From contig JAITJB010000022.1 of assembly GCA_031279155.1 (NCBI GenBank), positions 1-22,593 on the forward strand: 22,593 nucleotides of DNA. Direction: 5' to 3'. The stretch's first letter is position 1; every line of letters begins with the position of its first letter. A model generated the notes under the pieces. That model worked only from the letters and a program-made list of their open reading frames with translations. It made no database searches and was not told the origin of the DNA. This DNA is from Deltaproteobacteria bacterium. GTDB taxonomy: Bacteria > Desulfobacterota > Desulfarculia > Adiutricales > Adiutricaceae. Positions 6,893-13,634 of the stretch are shown here, one piece after another. A program made the position numbers and the translations under genes.

Positions 6893-7600
6893 ATGTTTGT
6901 CGGACCTTATCCCTATCACTCATCTAATACCTACCTAGGCATGCTGGCCCAGGAGGAACGCATGAACCTGACATCCAACAATATGGCCAACGTCAATACA
7001 GCCGGCTATAAAAAGGATGTCCCTATCTTTGAGGGCTACGTGGTCAAGCAGTCAAAAACTTACTTTGGCCAGGGACCCTTTAAACTTACGGAAAACGATC
7101 TCGACATGGCTTTAAATGGCCCGGGCTTCTTTCAGATAGAGACGCCCAACGGCATTCGCTACAGCCGCAATGGCAGCTTCAGCGTCAATAGCGATGGTCA
7201 AATCGTCACCAATGACGGCTACCCCCTAGTTGGGGCCGGCGTGGTCCCGGAAGGGACCCTTAAGGTCGTAATTGAGCAGGGCGGACAAGTCCAAGCCATT
7301 AACCCCGATCTCGATTCCTTGGTCATCGGTCAAATCGAACTGGTGGAATTTGAGGATCCCAACATGCTCATCAAAGAGGGTTACGATTTTTTCGTGCCCA
7401 AGAGCCCGGAATTTGACGCCCAGCCGGCCGCCCAGACGACCATTGAGCAGGGCTTCTTGGAGATGAGTAACGTAAATCCCGTAAACGAATCCGTCCAACT
7501 CATCGAGATCTACCGTATCTACGAGGCCTTGCAGAAAATTGTCCACACCAAACAGGAAATGGACCAAAAGGCCACAGGCGAGCTAGGCAAGCTAACTTAA
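6893..7600 (+). CDS. flgF: Flagellar basal-body rod protein FlgF
   Basis: Proximal rod protein of the flagellar basal body, exported by the flagellar type III apparatus and assembled between MS ring and distal rod. The 235-residue protein has the N-terminal rod/hook signature SNNMANVNTAGYKK (about 27-40), the central ALNGPGFFQI and YSRNGSFSVNSDGQIVT segments common to FlgF/FlgG/FlgE, and the C-terminal helix FLEMSNVNPVNESVQLIEIY. As expected for the family it has no cleaved signal peptide. GGAGGTGA stands 6 nt before the ATG. It is the first gene of flgF-flgG-flgA behind a sigma-54 promoter. FlgF and FlgG are paralogues; the shorter length and first position support FlgF. Confidence 0.93.
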   Translation: MFVGPYPYHSSNTYLGMLAQEERMNLTSNNMANVNTAGYKKDVPIFEGYVVKQSKTYFGQGPFKLTENDLDMALNGPGFFQIETPNGIRYSRNGSFSVNSDGQIVTNDGYPLVGAGVVPEGTLKVVIEQGGQVQAINPDLDSLVIGQIELVEFEDPNMLIKEGYDFFVPKSPEFDAQPAAQTTIEQGFLEMSNVNPVNESVQLIEIYRIYEALQKIVHTKQEMDQKATGELGKLT

Positions 7601-7634
7601 TCGCTTCTAAAATTAATTACATGAGGCCCTTCCC

Positions 7635-8417
7635 ATGATGCGCTCTCTTTATACTGCGGCCACCGGCATGATCGCTCAGCAGACCCACCTTGACGTCATT
7701 GCCCACAACCTGGCCAACGTTAATACCACAGGTTTTAAAAAGAACCGAACCGAGTTTCAAGACTTAATCTATCAGACCCACAAATTTGCCGGCACTGAAA
7801 CCATTGGCGGACAACAGATCCCTGTGGGCATCCAAGTGGGCTTAGGCACCAAAGTGGTGACAACGGCTAAAATCCACACCCAGGGCGACTACGTTAAGAC
7901 CGATAGCCCCCTTGACATCGCCATTGAGGGCGAGGGCTATTTTAGGGTCCTCAGAAACGGCGAACTCTACTACACCCGTGACGGGGCCTTCAAATTAAAT
8001 AGTGACGGCGTTATAGTTAGCCAAGACGGAAATCCCCTGGACCCGGAATTTATGGTGCCTCAGGAGGCTGTCCACATAACCGTCGATCAGTTCGGCTATA
8101 TCGCGGCCATGGATCAGAGGGGTGAAATCATCGCCGAAGGGCGAATTCTCTTGAGCCGTTTTATCAATCCCCCAGGACTTTTCAGTATGGGGTATAATAT
8201 CTACCAACCCACCCCGGCCTCGGGCCCTGCTATCGACGGTAACCCCGGCGAAGAGGGTTTTGGGACCATTGCCCACGGCTTTTTAGAGCTCTCTAACGTG
8301 GAAGTGGTTATGGAGATGGTCGAGATGATAACCGCCCAGAGAGCCTACGAGATGAACTCCAAGGCCATAACCACCTCCGATGAGATGCTAGCCATCGCCA
8401 ACAACCTTAAGAGGTAA
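7635..8417 (+). CDS. flgG: Flagellar distal rod protein FlgG
   Basis: Forms the distal rod of the flagellar drive shaft, through the periplasm and the P and L rings. The 260-residue length is standard. The N terminus MMRSLYTAATGM and AHNLANVNTTGFKKNRTEFQ are hallmarks of FlgG, followed by the central DIAIEGEGYFRV and YTRDGAFKLNSDG segments and the C-terminal FLELSNVEVVMEMVEMI and AQRAYEMNSKAI helices. Two ATG codons stand in tandem at 7635 and 7638, with GAGG 8 nt before the first; either could be used. The gap to flgF is 34 bp, so the two are surely co-transcribed. Confidence 0.96.
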   Translation: MMRSLYTAATGMIAQQTHLDVIAHNLANVNTTGFKKNRTEFQDLIYQTHKFAGTETIGGQQIPVGIQVGLGTKVVTTAKIHTQGDYVKTDSPLDIAIEGEGYFRVLRNGELYYTRDGAFKLNSDGVIVSQDGNPLDPEFMVPQEAVHITVDQFGYIAAMDQRGEIIAEGRILLSRFINPPGLFSMGYNIYQPTPASGPAIDGNPGEEGFGTIAHGFLELSNVEVVMEMVEMITAQRAYEMNSKAITTSDEMLAIANNLKR

Positions 8418-8440
8418 GCTTTTTTGGCGGTAAAAAGCTT
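8416..8440 (+). other. Hairpin at the flgG stop codon
   Basis: AAGCTTTTT (8416-8424) and AAAAAGCTT (8432-8440) form a perfect 9-bp inverted repeat that includes the last two bases of the flgG stop codon. There is no T-run after it. It may trim or stabilise the mRNA between flgG and flgA, or have no role. Confidence 0.4.
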
Positions 8441-8512
8441 TGGCTTAAATTTGAGTTTTGCTATTGCCCTCTTGGTTTTAGCCCGATACCGAAGGTAAGA
8501 AAACAATCAAAT

Positions 8513-9484
8513 ATGCCCAAGCTTAAAACCGCTATTTTTGGCCTGATTTTATTATTAACTATCTTAGCCCGCCCCCTTATGGCCGAGGTCAGCGTCATAT
8601 TTCCCCCGGAAAATACTGTCGATGGCCCAAGGATCATATTAGGCGACGTCGCCAATGTGGCCGGCGATAGCGAAGGGGATTTACCTCTAGCCTCTTTAAT
8701 TTCAGCCATAGATTTAGGCGCGGCCCCTTTAGCCGGTCAAGATCTGGTTTTAAGAAGGCGGCAGATTGAATTAAAGCTTGCCGCCTCCGGGGCCCCGCTA
8801 GCCGATATCCGCTGGCTGATCCCCGATGAGGTCAAGCTTACGGGATCGGGTCAGGCTTTCGACGATAATTTAATTAAAAAGATCGTAACCGAATACCTCG
8901 ACCGAGCGGAACCATATCTCTCCGGAAGCTATGAGATTTTAAGCCTATCATCTTCAACCCTTCCAGCCTTTCCCCACGGTAAAATAGAATATCGCTTCAG
9001 CCCTCAGCCATCGTCTAACCCCTCTTACCTGACCGGCGTCATCTACTTTACCGTTGACGGCCGCGAGGCCGGGCGGCTTAGGATAACGGCTCAAATCGAT
9101 CTGCGCGTCCCGGCGGTCGTCGTCGTTAGAGATCTATCGCGTGGTCACGTTTTGACCGAAGAAGATCTCTCCGAAAGTATGGTAGCCTTTGCCCAAGCCA
9201 AGGGGGCCTTAACGGTTTTAGAGTCTGCGGTCGGTCAGACTTTAAAGACCAACCTTAGGACCGGGGCCCCGGTCCGCGACCGCGATCTTATTGCAACATC
9301 TATGATCAAAAGAGGCGATATCGTAACTATCATCGCTCAAAGCGGGGGACTAAAAATCTCAGCCTTGGGCCAGGCTCGGCAAGACGGCGCCCTAGGCCAA
9401 ACCATCACCGTCTTAAACCAAGACAGCAAAAAAACCATCTCCGCTAAGGTCATAGGCCCAGGCTTAGTTCAGGTCGTTTTCTGA
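8513..9484 (+). CDS. flgA: Flagellar P-ring assembly chaperone FlgA
   Basis: Periplasmic chaperone needed for assembling the FlgI P ring around the rod. The 323-residue protein starts with a typical signal peptide (charged KLK, hydrophobic core, cleavage probably after ARPLMA at about residue 24). The C-terminal half has the SAF-type domain expected for FlgA: VVVVRDLSRGHVLTEEDL (about 203-220), then GQTLKTNLRTGAPVRDRDL and IKRGDIVTI. No alternative start lies between the preceding in-frame stop and the ATG at 8513; the ribosome site is weak (AAGGTA about 15 nt upstream). The length is longer than the enterobacterial protein but common in Desulfobacterota. It normally precedes flgH and flgI, but here a terminator follows and an unrelated gene comes next. 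Confidence 0.88.
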   Translation: MPKLKTAIFGLILLLTILARPLMAEVSVIFPPENTVDGPRIILGDVANVAGDSEGDLPLASLISAIDLGAAPLAGQDLVLRRRQIELKLAASGAPLADIRWLIPDEVKLTGSGQAFDDNLIKKIVTEYLDRAEPYLSGSYEILSLSSSTLPAFPHGKIEYRFSPQPSSNPSYLTGVIYFTVDGREAGRLRITAQIDLRVPAVVVVRDLSRGHVLTEEDLSESMVAFAQAKGALTVLESAVGQTLKTNLRTGAPVRDRDLIATSMIKRGDIVTIIAQSGGLKISALGQARQDGALGQTITVLNQDSKKTISAKVIGPGLVQVVF

Positions 9485-9513
9485 ACTAAGCCTAAAGGGA
9501 GCTTTCGTTTTTT
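9460..9513 (+). terminator. Terminator overlapping the 3' end of flgA
   Basis: AGGCTTAGTTCAG (9460-9472) and CTGAACTAAGCCT (9481-9493) form a perfect 13-bp stem with an 8-base loop that spans the flgA stop codon. A short second hairpin (AAAG/CTTT) and a run of six T residues at about 9508-9513 follow. It closes the flgFGA operon. Confidence 0.65.
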
Positions 9514-9588
9514 GACTTGTTAGTCCAAATCAGTTTTTGGCCTTTTAACTATCTTTATCTTAAGCCATAGCTAATACGGGAGGCGTCA

Positions 9589-10284
9589 ATGGCTGAGCGC
9601 GTTCACCGGGTCGTAGCCCTAAACGGCAGTCCTAGAAAAAATTGGAACACGGCCATGTTATTGGAAAAGGCTCTAGAAGGGGCCAAGAGCCTAAATGCTC
9701 AAACGAAACTTATCCATCTCTACGACTTAAACTTTAAAGGCTGCGTAAGTTGTTTTTTTTGTAAAACCAAGAAAAACTATCTCTCAGGCCGCTGCGGGCA
9801 CAAAGACGATCTAACCGAAGTGTTAGAGCTTGTGGAAAACTCAACCGGGCTCATATTAGGCTCCCCCATCTACGTAGGCGACGTGACCGGGGTTATGAGG
9901 TGTTTTTTAGAGCGCTACGCCTTCATTAACCTCGCCTACGACCCCAAAGCTTTCGCCGTCAGAACCCAGGGCCAGGCGGTTGGACTCATTTACACCATGA
10001 ACGTCCAAGAGGAGGACCTAGACGCCATGGGTTACGGCCCGATATTTCGGTCTCACAAGAGCTTACTTGAGCGTCTCCAGAGCCCAATAGTTGAGCAGCT
10101 ATTTGCCTGCGACACCTTGCAATTTGATGACTATAGCCGCTTTCACGCCCCGATGTTCGATGAAGCCCACAAAAAAAGAGTCCGATCAGAGCAATTCCCA
10201 ATCGATCTAAAAAAAGCTTACGATCTCGGCCGATTACTGGCCAGCCAAAGTCATAGCCAAGCTCATAGCCAAGGTCATAGCTAA
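9589..10284 (+). CDS. Flavodoxin-fold NAD(P)H:FMN oxidoreductase, iron-sulfur-flavoprotein-like
   Basis: A 231-residue member of the NADPH-dependent FMN reductase / flavodoxin superfamily; likely a cytoplasmic FMN redox protein. The N terminus VVALNGSPRKNWNT (8-21) is the FMN phosphate loop, and GSPIYVGDVTG (about 92-102) contacts the flavin ring. Four cysteines, C52, C55, C58 and C69 (GCVSCFFC then GRC), resemble the compact cysteine motif of iron-sulfur flavoproteins, though with a longer last gap, so a 4Fe-4S cluster is possible but not shown. GGGAGG precedes the ATG by 5 nt. The last 13 residues, SQSHSQAHSQGHS, are the translation of a 12-bp tandem repeat that continues beyond the stop. 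It has no evident link to its flagellar or lactate neighbours; the substrate is unknown. Confidence 0.85.
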   Translation: MAERVHRVVALNGSPRKNWNTAMLLEKALEGAKSLNAQTKLIHLYDLNFKGCVSCFFCKTKKNYLSGRCGHKDDLTEVLELVENSTGLILGSPIYVGDVTGVMRCFLERYAFINLAYDPKAFAVRTQGQAVGLIYTMNVQEEDLDAMGYGPIFRSHKSLLERLQSPIVEQLFACDTLQFDDYSRFHAPMFDEAHKKRVRSEQFPIDLKKAYDLGRLLASQSHSQAHSQGHS

Positions 10285-10392
10285 GCTCAAAGCTAAGCTC
10301 AAAGCTAAGCTCAAAGCCAAGGTCAGGGCCAGGCTCATAGCTAAGCTCATGGCCAAGCTCGTAGCTAAGGTCATAGCTGAGGTCATAGCTAA
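10243..10392. repeat. 12-bp tandem repeat array running through the end of the flavoprotein gene
   Basis: Twelve consecutive units of exactly 12 bp (starting 10243, 10255, 10267 and so on to 10375, with half a unit more) follow the consensus AGCYAAGSTCAT. The first three and a half encode the Ser/His/Gln tail of the upstream flavoprotein. In the fourth unit AGCCAA has become AGCTAA, which supplies the stop codon. Because 12 is a multiple of three, all frames stay periodic and the minus strand shows a long but spurious open frame. Confidence 0.9.
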
Positions 10393-10734
10393 AATAGTTA
10401 GTATTTTTTATAATATTAGACACGCTATTTAGGCAAAAATATTTCGAGAAATAGGTCAGAATCTGATTTTTGACTACCCCATAAAAGTTGATTTTTTTTC
10501 ATTTTTTTTTCTTTGATATTTATGAATTATTTTTCTTTTTATTTTTAATATTACGTTTAATTTATTACTTAATTTCCATAATTACTAGTCCTAAATGAGA
10601 ATAGCCCAGGCCTTTTTTATATGCCTCGCTAGAACGTTTAGTGTTGCATTTCCAGCTTGGCAATGGTAAAATTAAAAGTAGACATAACACAAGCTCTGCT
10701 TTATCCAATGTAACCCACATACTACGCCTGTATC

Positions 10735-10789
10735 CTTGGCTCAAGCGCCGTCAATTTTGTCAGACAAAATTGACGAGTCAAACGCCAAG
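10735..10789. other. Compound palindrome
   Basis: CGTCAATTTTGTC (10749-10761) and GACAAAATTGACG (10763-10775) are exact inverse copies around a single A. An outer pair CTTGGC (10735-10740) and GCCAAG (10784-10789) flanks it. There is no T-run beyond it. It could be a repressor operator, a recombination site or an RNA hairpin; the sequence alone does not decide. Confidence 0.6.
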
Positions 10790-11178
10790 ATTCTAATAAG
10801 GCTAGAGTCAAACCGGTTACTCCAATGGTTAGGCTACTTAAGTTTGATTTAATTTTTAGACCAGCGTTTTTGGCCGCTTCGGCCCCACTTAAGGCAAGTG
10901 TTGGCTTAAAAATCAAAAGCTACCGCCTTAAACAAAGAAATTATTGTTTTCCTAGTTGACAAGACTCTTACAATGGTGTTGGGCGAAATGGCCTCAGGCC
11001 GCCAAGGATTTGGCCTCACCTTAAGACGTCTATCAGCCTGATTTACCAAAAGGCGCAAATAAAAAAATTTTACTCCGAAACAAATTCCCGGAGTTTAAAA
11101 TAATTTTGCGACCATTTTAGAGTTTTTTTAATTATTTATCCCACCGAAAAACGCTGCTAAAGTACTCTCAATACATGG

Positions 11179-11228
11179 CACAGCTATCTGTGCGGGTTTA
11201 ATAATATATTAAACCAAAATATTATTTT
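11179..11228. other. Three abutting perfect hairpins
   Basis: GCACAG/CTGTGC (11179-11194; 4-base loop, arms at the ends apart from small flanks), GGTTTAATA/TATTAAACC (11195-11215; loop ATA) and AAAATA/TATTTT (11216-11228; one-base centre) follow one another without gaps. This arrangement suggests an RNA leader or a protein-binding region. Confidence 0.5.
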
Positions 11229-11303
11229 GTCTGCTGTATTTAAAGATGATTCTTTGGTTTGATGATCATTGTAAACTTGTTATTGAAACAAATTTTTATT
11301 CTT

Positions 11304-11340
11304 AAAGTTAAATTTTTTTATTAAAAAAATTTAACTTTTT
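11304..11340. terminator. Long AT-only hairpin with T-run, possible terminator
   Basis: Arms of 17 nt (11304-11320 and 11322-11338), beginning AAAGTTAAATTTTTT, are perfectly complementary, and the right arm ends in five T residues. The stem has a single G-C pair, so its strength as a terminator is doubtful. It lies about 360 bp upstream of lctP, outside the likely transcript start. Confidence 0.4.
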
Positions 11341-11413
11341 GCTCAATTTTTCTGCGTCTAAAATCGATAAGTTTAACCAAAAAATACCGAATTTTACTTA
11401 AATCAAACAAAAT

Positions 11414-11510
11414 CCCGGGTCGTTCGCCTGCCCGGGCCTGGCTTAATTCAAATTTTACATCAGCTAAATTTTAGGTTGTTAACTAAAAATTCTCACATCA
11501 ACAGGCGAAC
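11414..11510. promoter_or_regulatory. Inverted repeats upstream of lactate promoter
   Basis: Two CCCGGG hexamers (11414-11419 and 11431-11436) can pair around an 11-base loop. Inside that loop GTTCGCCTG (11422-11430) has an exact inverse copy CAGGCGAAC at 11502-11510. The two pairings exclude each other if transcribed. They may be operator half-sites for a regulator of the lactate genes. Confidence 0.35.
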
Positions 11511-11550
11511 AAGCGGTTTCTGGCCACGAAAGCAAGACATATATTTATAT

Positions 11551-11588
11551 ATGTTGTTTTACAACCAACATCTTAGTGGAGGTATAAT
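11551..11588 (+). promoter_or_regulatory. lctP: Candidate lctP promoter with overlapping operator-like dyad
   Basis: TATAAT at 11583-11588 is a perfect -10; the best -35 is TTTACA (11558-11563) with a long 19-base spacer. The -35 is embedded in ATGTTG-N9-CAACAT (11551-11571), whose core TTGTTTTACAA fits the TNGTNNNACNA pattern bound by FadR-type GntR repressors such as LldR. The leader to lctP would be about 104 nt. No regulator gene is present in the window. Confidence 0.45.
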
Positions 11589-11698
11589 TATAGCCATCAA
11601 ACTATCTAATTAGTTTGGACACAATTCCCTTGGTGCGGCCTTGACCGACACCTTAGTTCCTCGTCTCATTTTAAAAAGCAGTAAACAAGGAGTTTGCC

Positions 11699-13411
11699 AT
11701 GTCCACTACTGCCTACGCCTGTCTTGCTTTTATTCCCATCTTACTGGCCTTGATTTTAATGGTCGGTTTTAGAATGGGAGCCATGAAAGCCATGCCTGTG
11801 GCCTGGATTTCTGTCGTCCTGATTGCCCTTTTCGCTTGGAACCTGCCTTTCAAGTACGTCATCGCTTTGAGTCTCAATGGTGTTGTTACCGCCGTGGGCG
11901 TTTTGATCATCATATTTGGCGCCCTATTGATTCTGCACACGCTTCAGTATTCCGGTGGTATGGAAACCATTCAGTTCGGCATGCAGGGCGTCAGCCGCGA
12001 CATGCGTATCCAAGGCTTGATCATCGGCTTCTTGTTTGGAGCTTTCATCGAGGGCGCCGCTGGCTTCGGCACCCCGGCTGCCTTGGCCGCCCCACTGCTC
12101 TTGTCATTGGGTTATCCTCCAATGGCCGCCGCCGTGCTCTGCCTGGTCTTCAACTCCGTCCCCGTTAGCTTTGGCGCGGCTGGTACGCCTATCCTCTTCG
12201 GTATCCGGCCAGCTATTTCCAGCGTGGTCGAAGGAGTTGTCGGAAACGGCTTTGTGACCTCCGTTGATGGTTACATGGCTGAACTGGGCCGCGCGACATC
12301 TTTAATTCACTCGCCCATGGCCTTAATTCTGTGCATTTTCATGCTCGGCTACATCACCCGTTTCTACGGCGTCAAACGTTCGTGGGGTGAGGGCTTAACA
12401 GCTTGGAAGTTCTCTATTTTTACAGCCATAACCTTCTTAGTTCCTTACCTGTTCATGGCTTGGGTCTTTGGTCCGGAATTCCCCTCCTTGGTCGGCTCTC
12501 TGATCGGCATGGGCGTGGTCGTCTTCGCGGCTAAAAAAGGCCTATTTATGCCCAAGGATAGCTTCAGTTTCGGTCCCCACGAAAAATGGGATCCATCCTG
12601 GACAGGGACTATCAGCTTTGGTGGAAAAACCGAGTACAAGGCTCACATGAGCCAGTTCTTGGCCTGGCTACCTTACGTCTTAATCGGCCTCATTTTGGTC
12701 ATCACCCGCTTACAGTTCTTACCCTTCAAGGCCTGGCTGTCATCCCACGGCGTCCTGCGCTTCGCTAAGATCTTAGGCTATGCTAACGTTAACGATCAAC
12801 TTCAGCTGCTCTATCTCCCTGGCACCGTGCCCTTTATATTGGTGGCTATCCTAACCATCTTCCTGCACAAGATGCCTGGCGAGAAGGCCAAAAAAGCCTG
12901 GAGCAATACTTTCGCCAAGATGAAGGCCCCAACCATCTCTCTGATCGCCTCAGTAGCCTTGGTTAAGATTTTCCAAGGTTCGGGCATCAACCCCGGTCTA
13001 GAAGCTGGTCAAACGGCTGTCCCCTCCATGCCCATGGTTATGGCTATCGCCATGAACTCCTTGGCTGGTTCGGCTTGGCCGTATTTCGCCTCCTTCACCG
13101 GCGGTCTAGGCGCCTTTATTACCGGGTCCAACACGGTTTCCAACCTCCTGTTCGGCATGTTCCAGTGGGATATCGCCGGTCAGCTTGAGATCTCGCGGAC
13201 CATCATTATCTCCGCCCAAATCGTCGGCGGCGCTATGGGCAACATGATCTGCATCAACAACGTCGTTGCTGTCGGCGCGGTCGTTGGCTTGTCCAACCGT
13301 GAAGGCGAGGTGATCAAAAAGACCTTCTGGCCCTTCTTGGTCTACGGCATAGTGGTGGCTGTCATGGTAGCTATCTTGCTGTCATCTGGTAAGTACCCAT
13401 TTGAGTTCTAA
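11699..13411 (+). CDS. lctP: L-lactate permease, LctP family
   Basis: Proton-coupled importer of lactate (also glycolate) in the inner membrane. The 570-residue protein is nearly all hydrophobic segments, with a dozen or more predicted membrane helices, and its length matches the family. The first half has the characteristic FGAFIEGAAGFGTPAALAAP segment (about 114-133) and SFGAAGTPILFG; the C-terminal half has GSNTVSNLLFG and ISAQIVGGAMGNMICINN, hallmarks of LctP. AAGGAG stands 6 nt before the ATG. It is the first gene of the lactate operon, with the dehydrogenase genes 223 bp downstream behind hairpins that could make the permease transcript more abundant than the rest. Confidence 0.95.
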   Translation: MSTTAYACLAFIPILLALILMVGFRMGAMKAMPVAWISVVLIALFAWNLPFKYVIALSLNGVVTAVGVLIIIFGALLILHTLQYSGGMETIQFGMQGVSRDMRIQGLIIGFLFGAFIEGAAGFGTPAALAAPLLLSLGYPPMAAAVLCLVFNSVPVSFGAAGTPILFGIRPAISSVVEGVVGNGFVTSVDGYMAELGRATSLIHSPMALILCIFMLGYITRFYGVKRSWGEGLTAWKFSIFTAITFLVPYLFMAWVFGPEFPSLVGSLIGMGVVVFAAKKGLFMPKDSFSFGPHEKWDPSWTGTISFGGKTEYKAHMSQFLAWLPYVLIGLILVITRLQFLPFKAWLSSHGVLRFAKILGYANVNDQLQLLYLPGTVPFILVAILTIFLHKMPGEKAKKAWSNTFAKMKAPTISLIASVALVKIFQGSGINPGLEAGQTAVPSMPMVMAIAMNSLAGSAWPYFASFTGGLGAFITGSNTVSNLLFGMFQWDIAGQLEISRTIIISAQIVGGAMGNMICINNVVAVGAVVGLSNREGEVIKKTFWPFLVYGIVVAVMVAILLSSGKYPFEF

Positions 13412-13418
13412 TCTAACC

Positions 13419-13450
13419 CGGGGGGGCTAATAGCTCCCCCCATTTTCGTC
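13419..13450 (+). terminator. Hairpin after lctP, probably a partial terminator
   Basis: A run of seven G (13420-13426) plus CTA pairs with TAGC and six C (13431-13441), with one bulged T. ATTTT follows directly and a run of eight T residues lies a little further (about 13454-13461). As the dehydrogenase genes follow on the same strand, partial termination is likely. Confidence 0.5.
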
Positions 13451-13480
13451 TGGTTTTTTTTCCTAGCGAAATCTTTAGCC

Positions 13481-13534
13481 AAGGTAGGCTGCGGCTCTGG
13501 CAACTTAAGTCCGGTCCCATTTCCAGCCTACCTT
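13481..13534 (+). ncRNA. Structured RNA element between lctP and the dehydrogenase gene
   Basis: AAGGTAGGCTG (13481-13491) and CAGCCTACCTT (13524-13534) form a perfect 11-bp stem closing a 32-base loop. Another hairpin follows, GAAAC/GTTTC around 13540-13570, then CGTTT/AAACG near 13589. It may be an mRNA processing or stability element, or a cis-regulatory RNA; no known class is recognised. Confidence 0.4.
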
Positions 13535-13634
13535 CTAAAGAAACCTAAAGAGGGCTGTCTTTTTAGTTTCGTTAGGCCCAGCACTTCGTTTAAAAAAACG
13601 ATGTCCATATTTAATTTTTAATTGGAGGCCTTTA

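Larger units (their letters stand above)
10285..11698. other. Gene-free AT-rich region of about 1.4 kb with many inverted repeats
   Basis: No open frame here has a family I recognise, a sound ribosome site and a sensible start. The segment 10380-10590 is extremely AT-rich, with T-runs at about 10491-10510. Then come a perfect 27-bp palindrome (10749-10775), a GGCCG/CGGCC hairpin (about 10871-10883), an ACTCCG/CGGAGT hairpin followed on the minus strand by T residues (11072-11094), three abutting hairpins (11179-11228), a 35-bp AT palindrome (11304-11338) and the lctP promoter region. A small regulatory RNA or remnant of lost genes could be hidden here. Confidence 0.6.

Noticed and set aside
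8426..8441. Sigma-54-like sequence after flgG (TGGCGGTAAAAAGCT)
   Set aside because: GG and GC are one base too close, and the site is part of a hairpin; flgA is better explained as part of the flgF operon.
9986..10423. Minus-strand open frame of 145 codons with a repeating Tyr/Phe-Asp/Glu-Leu-Ser/Gly pattern
   Set aside because: It is the antisense reading of the 12-bp tandem repeat and of the flavoprotein gene; the 12-bp period keeps all frames open. No ribosome site.
10722..10916. Minus-strand open frame of 64 codons in the gene-free region
   Set aside because: It runs through the 27-bp palindrome, has no recognised family and no ribosome site; could be a chance frame.
11632..11647. Sigma-54-like sequence before lctP (TGGTGCGGCCTTGACC)
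   Set aside because: The TTG element is one base too near the GG, and GC is lacking at -12. Spacing is critical for sigma-54, so this is not accepted.
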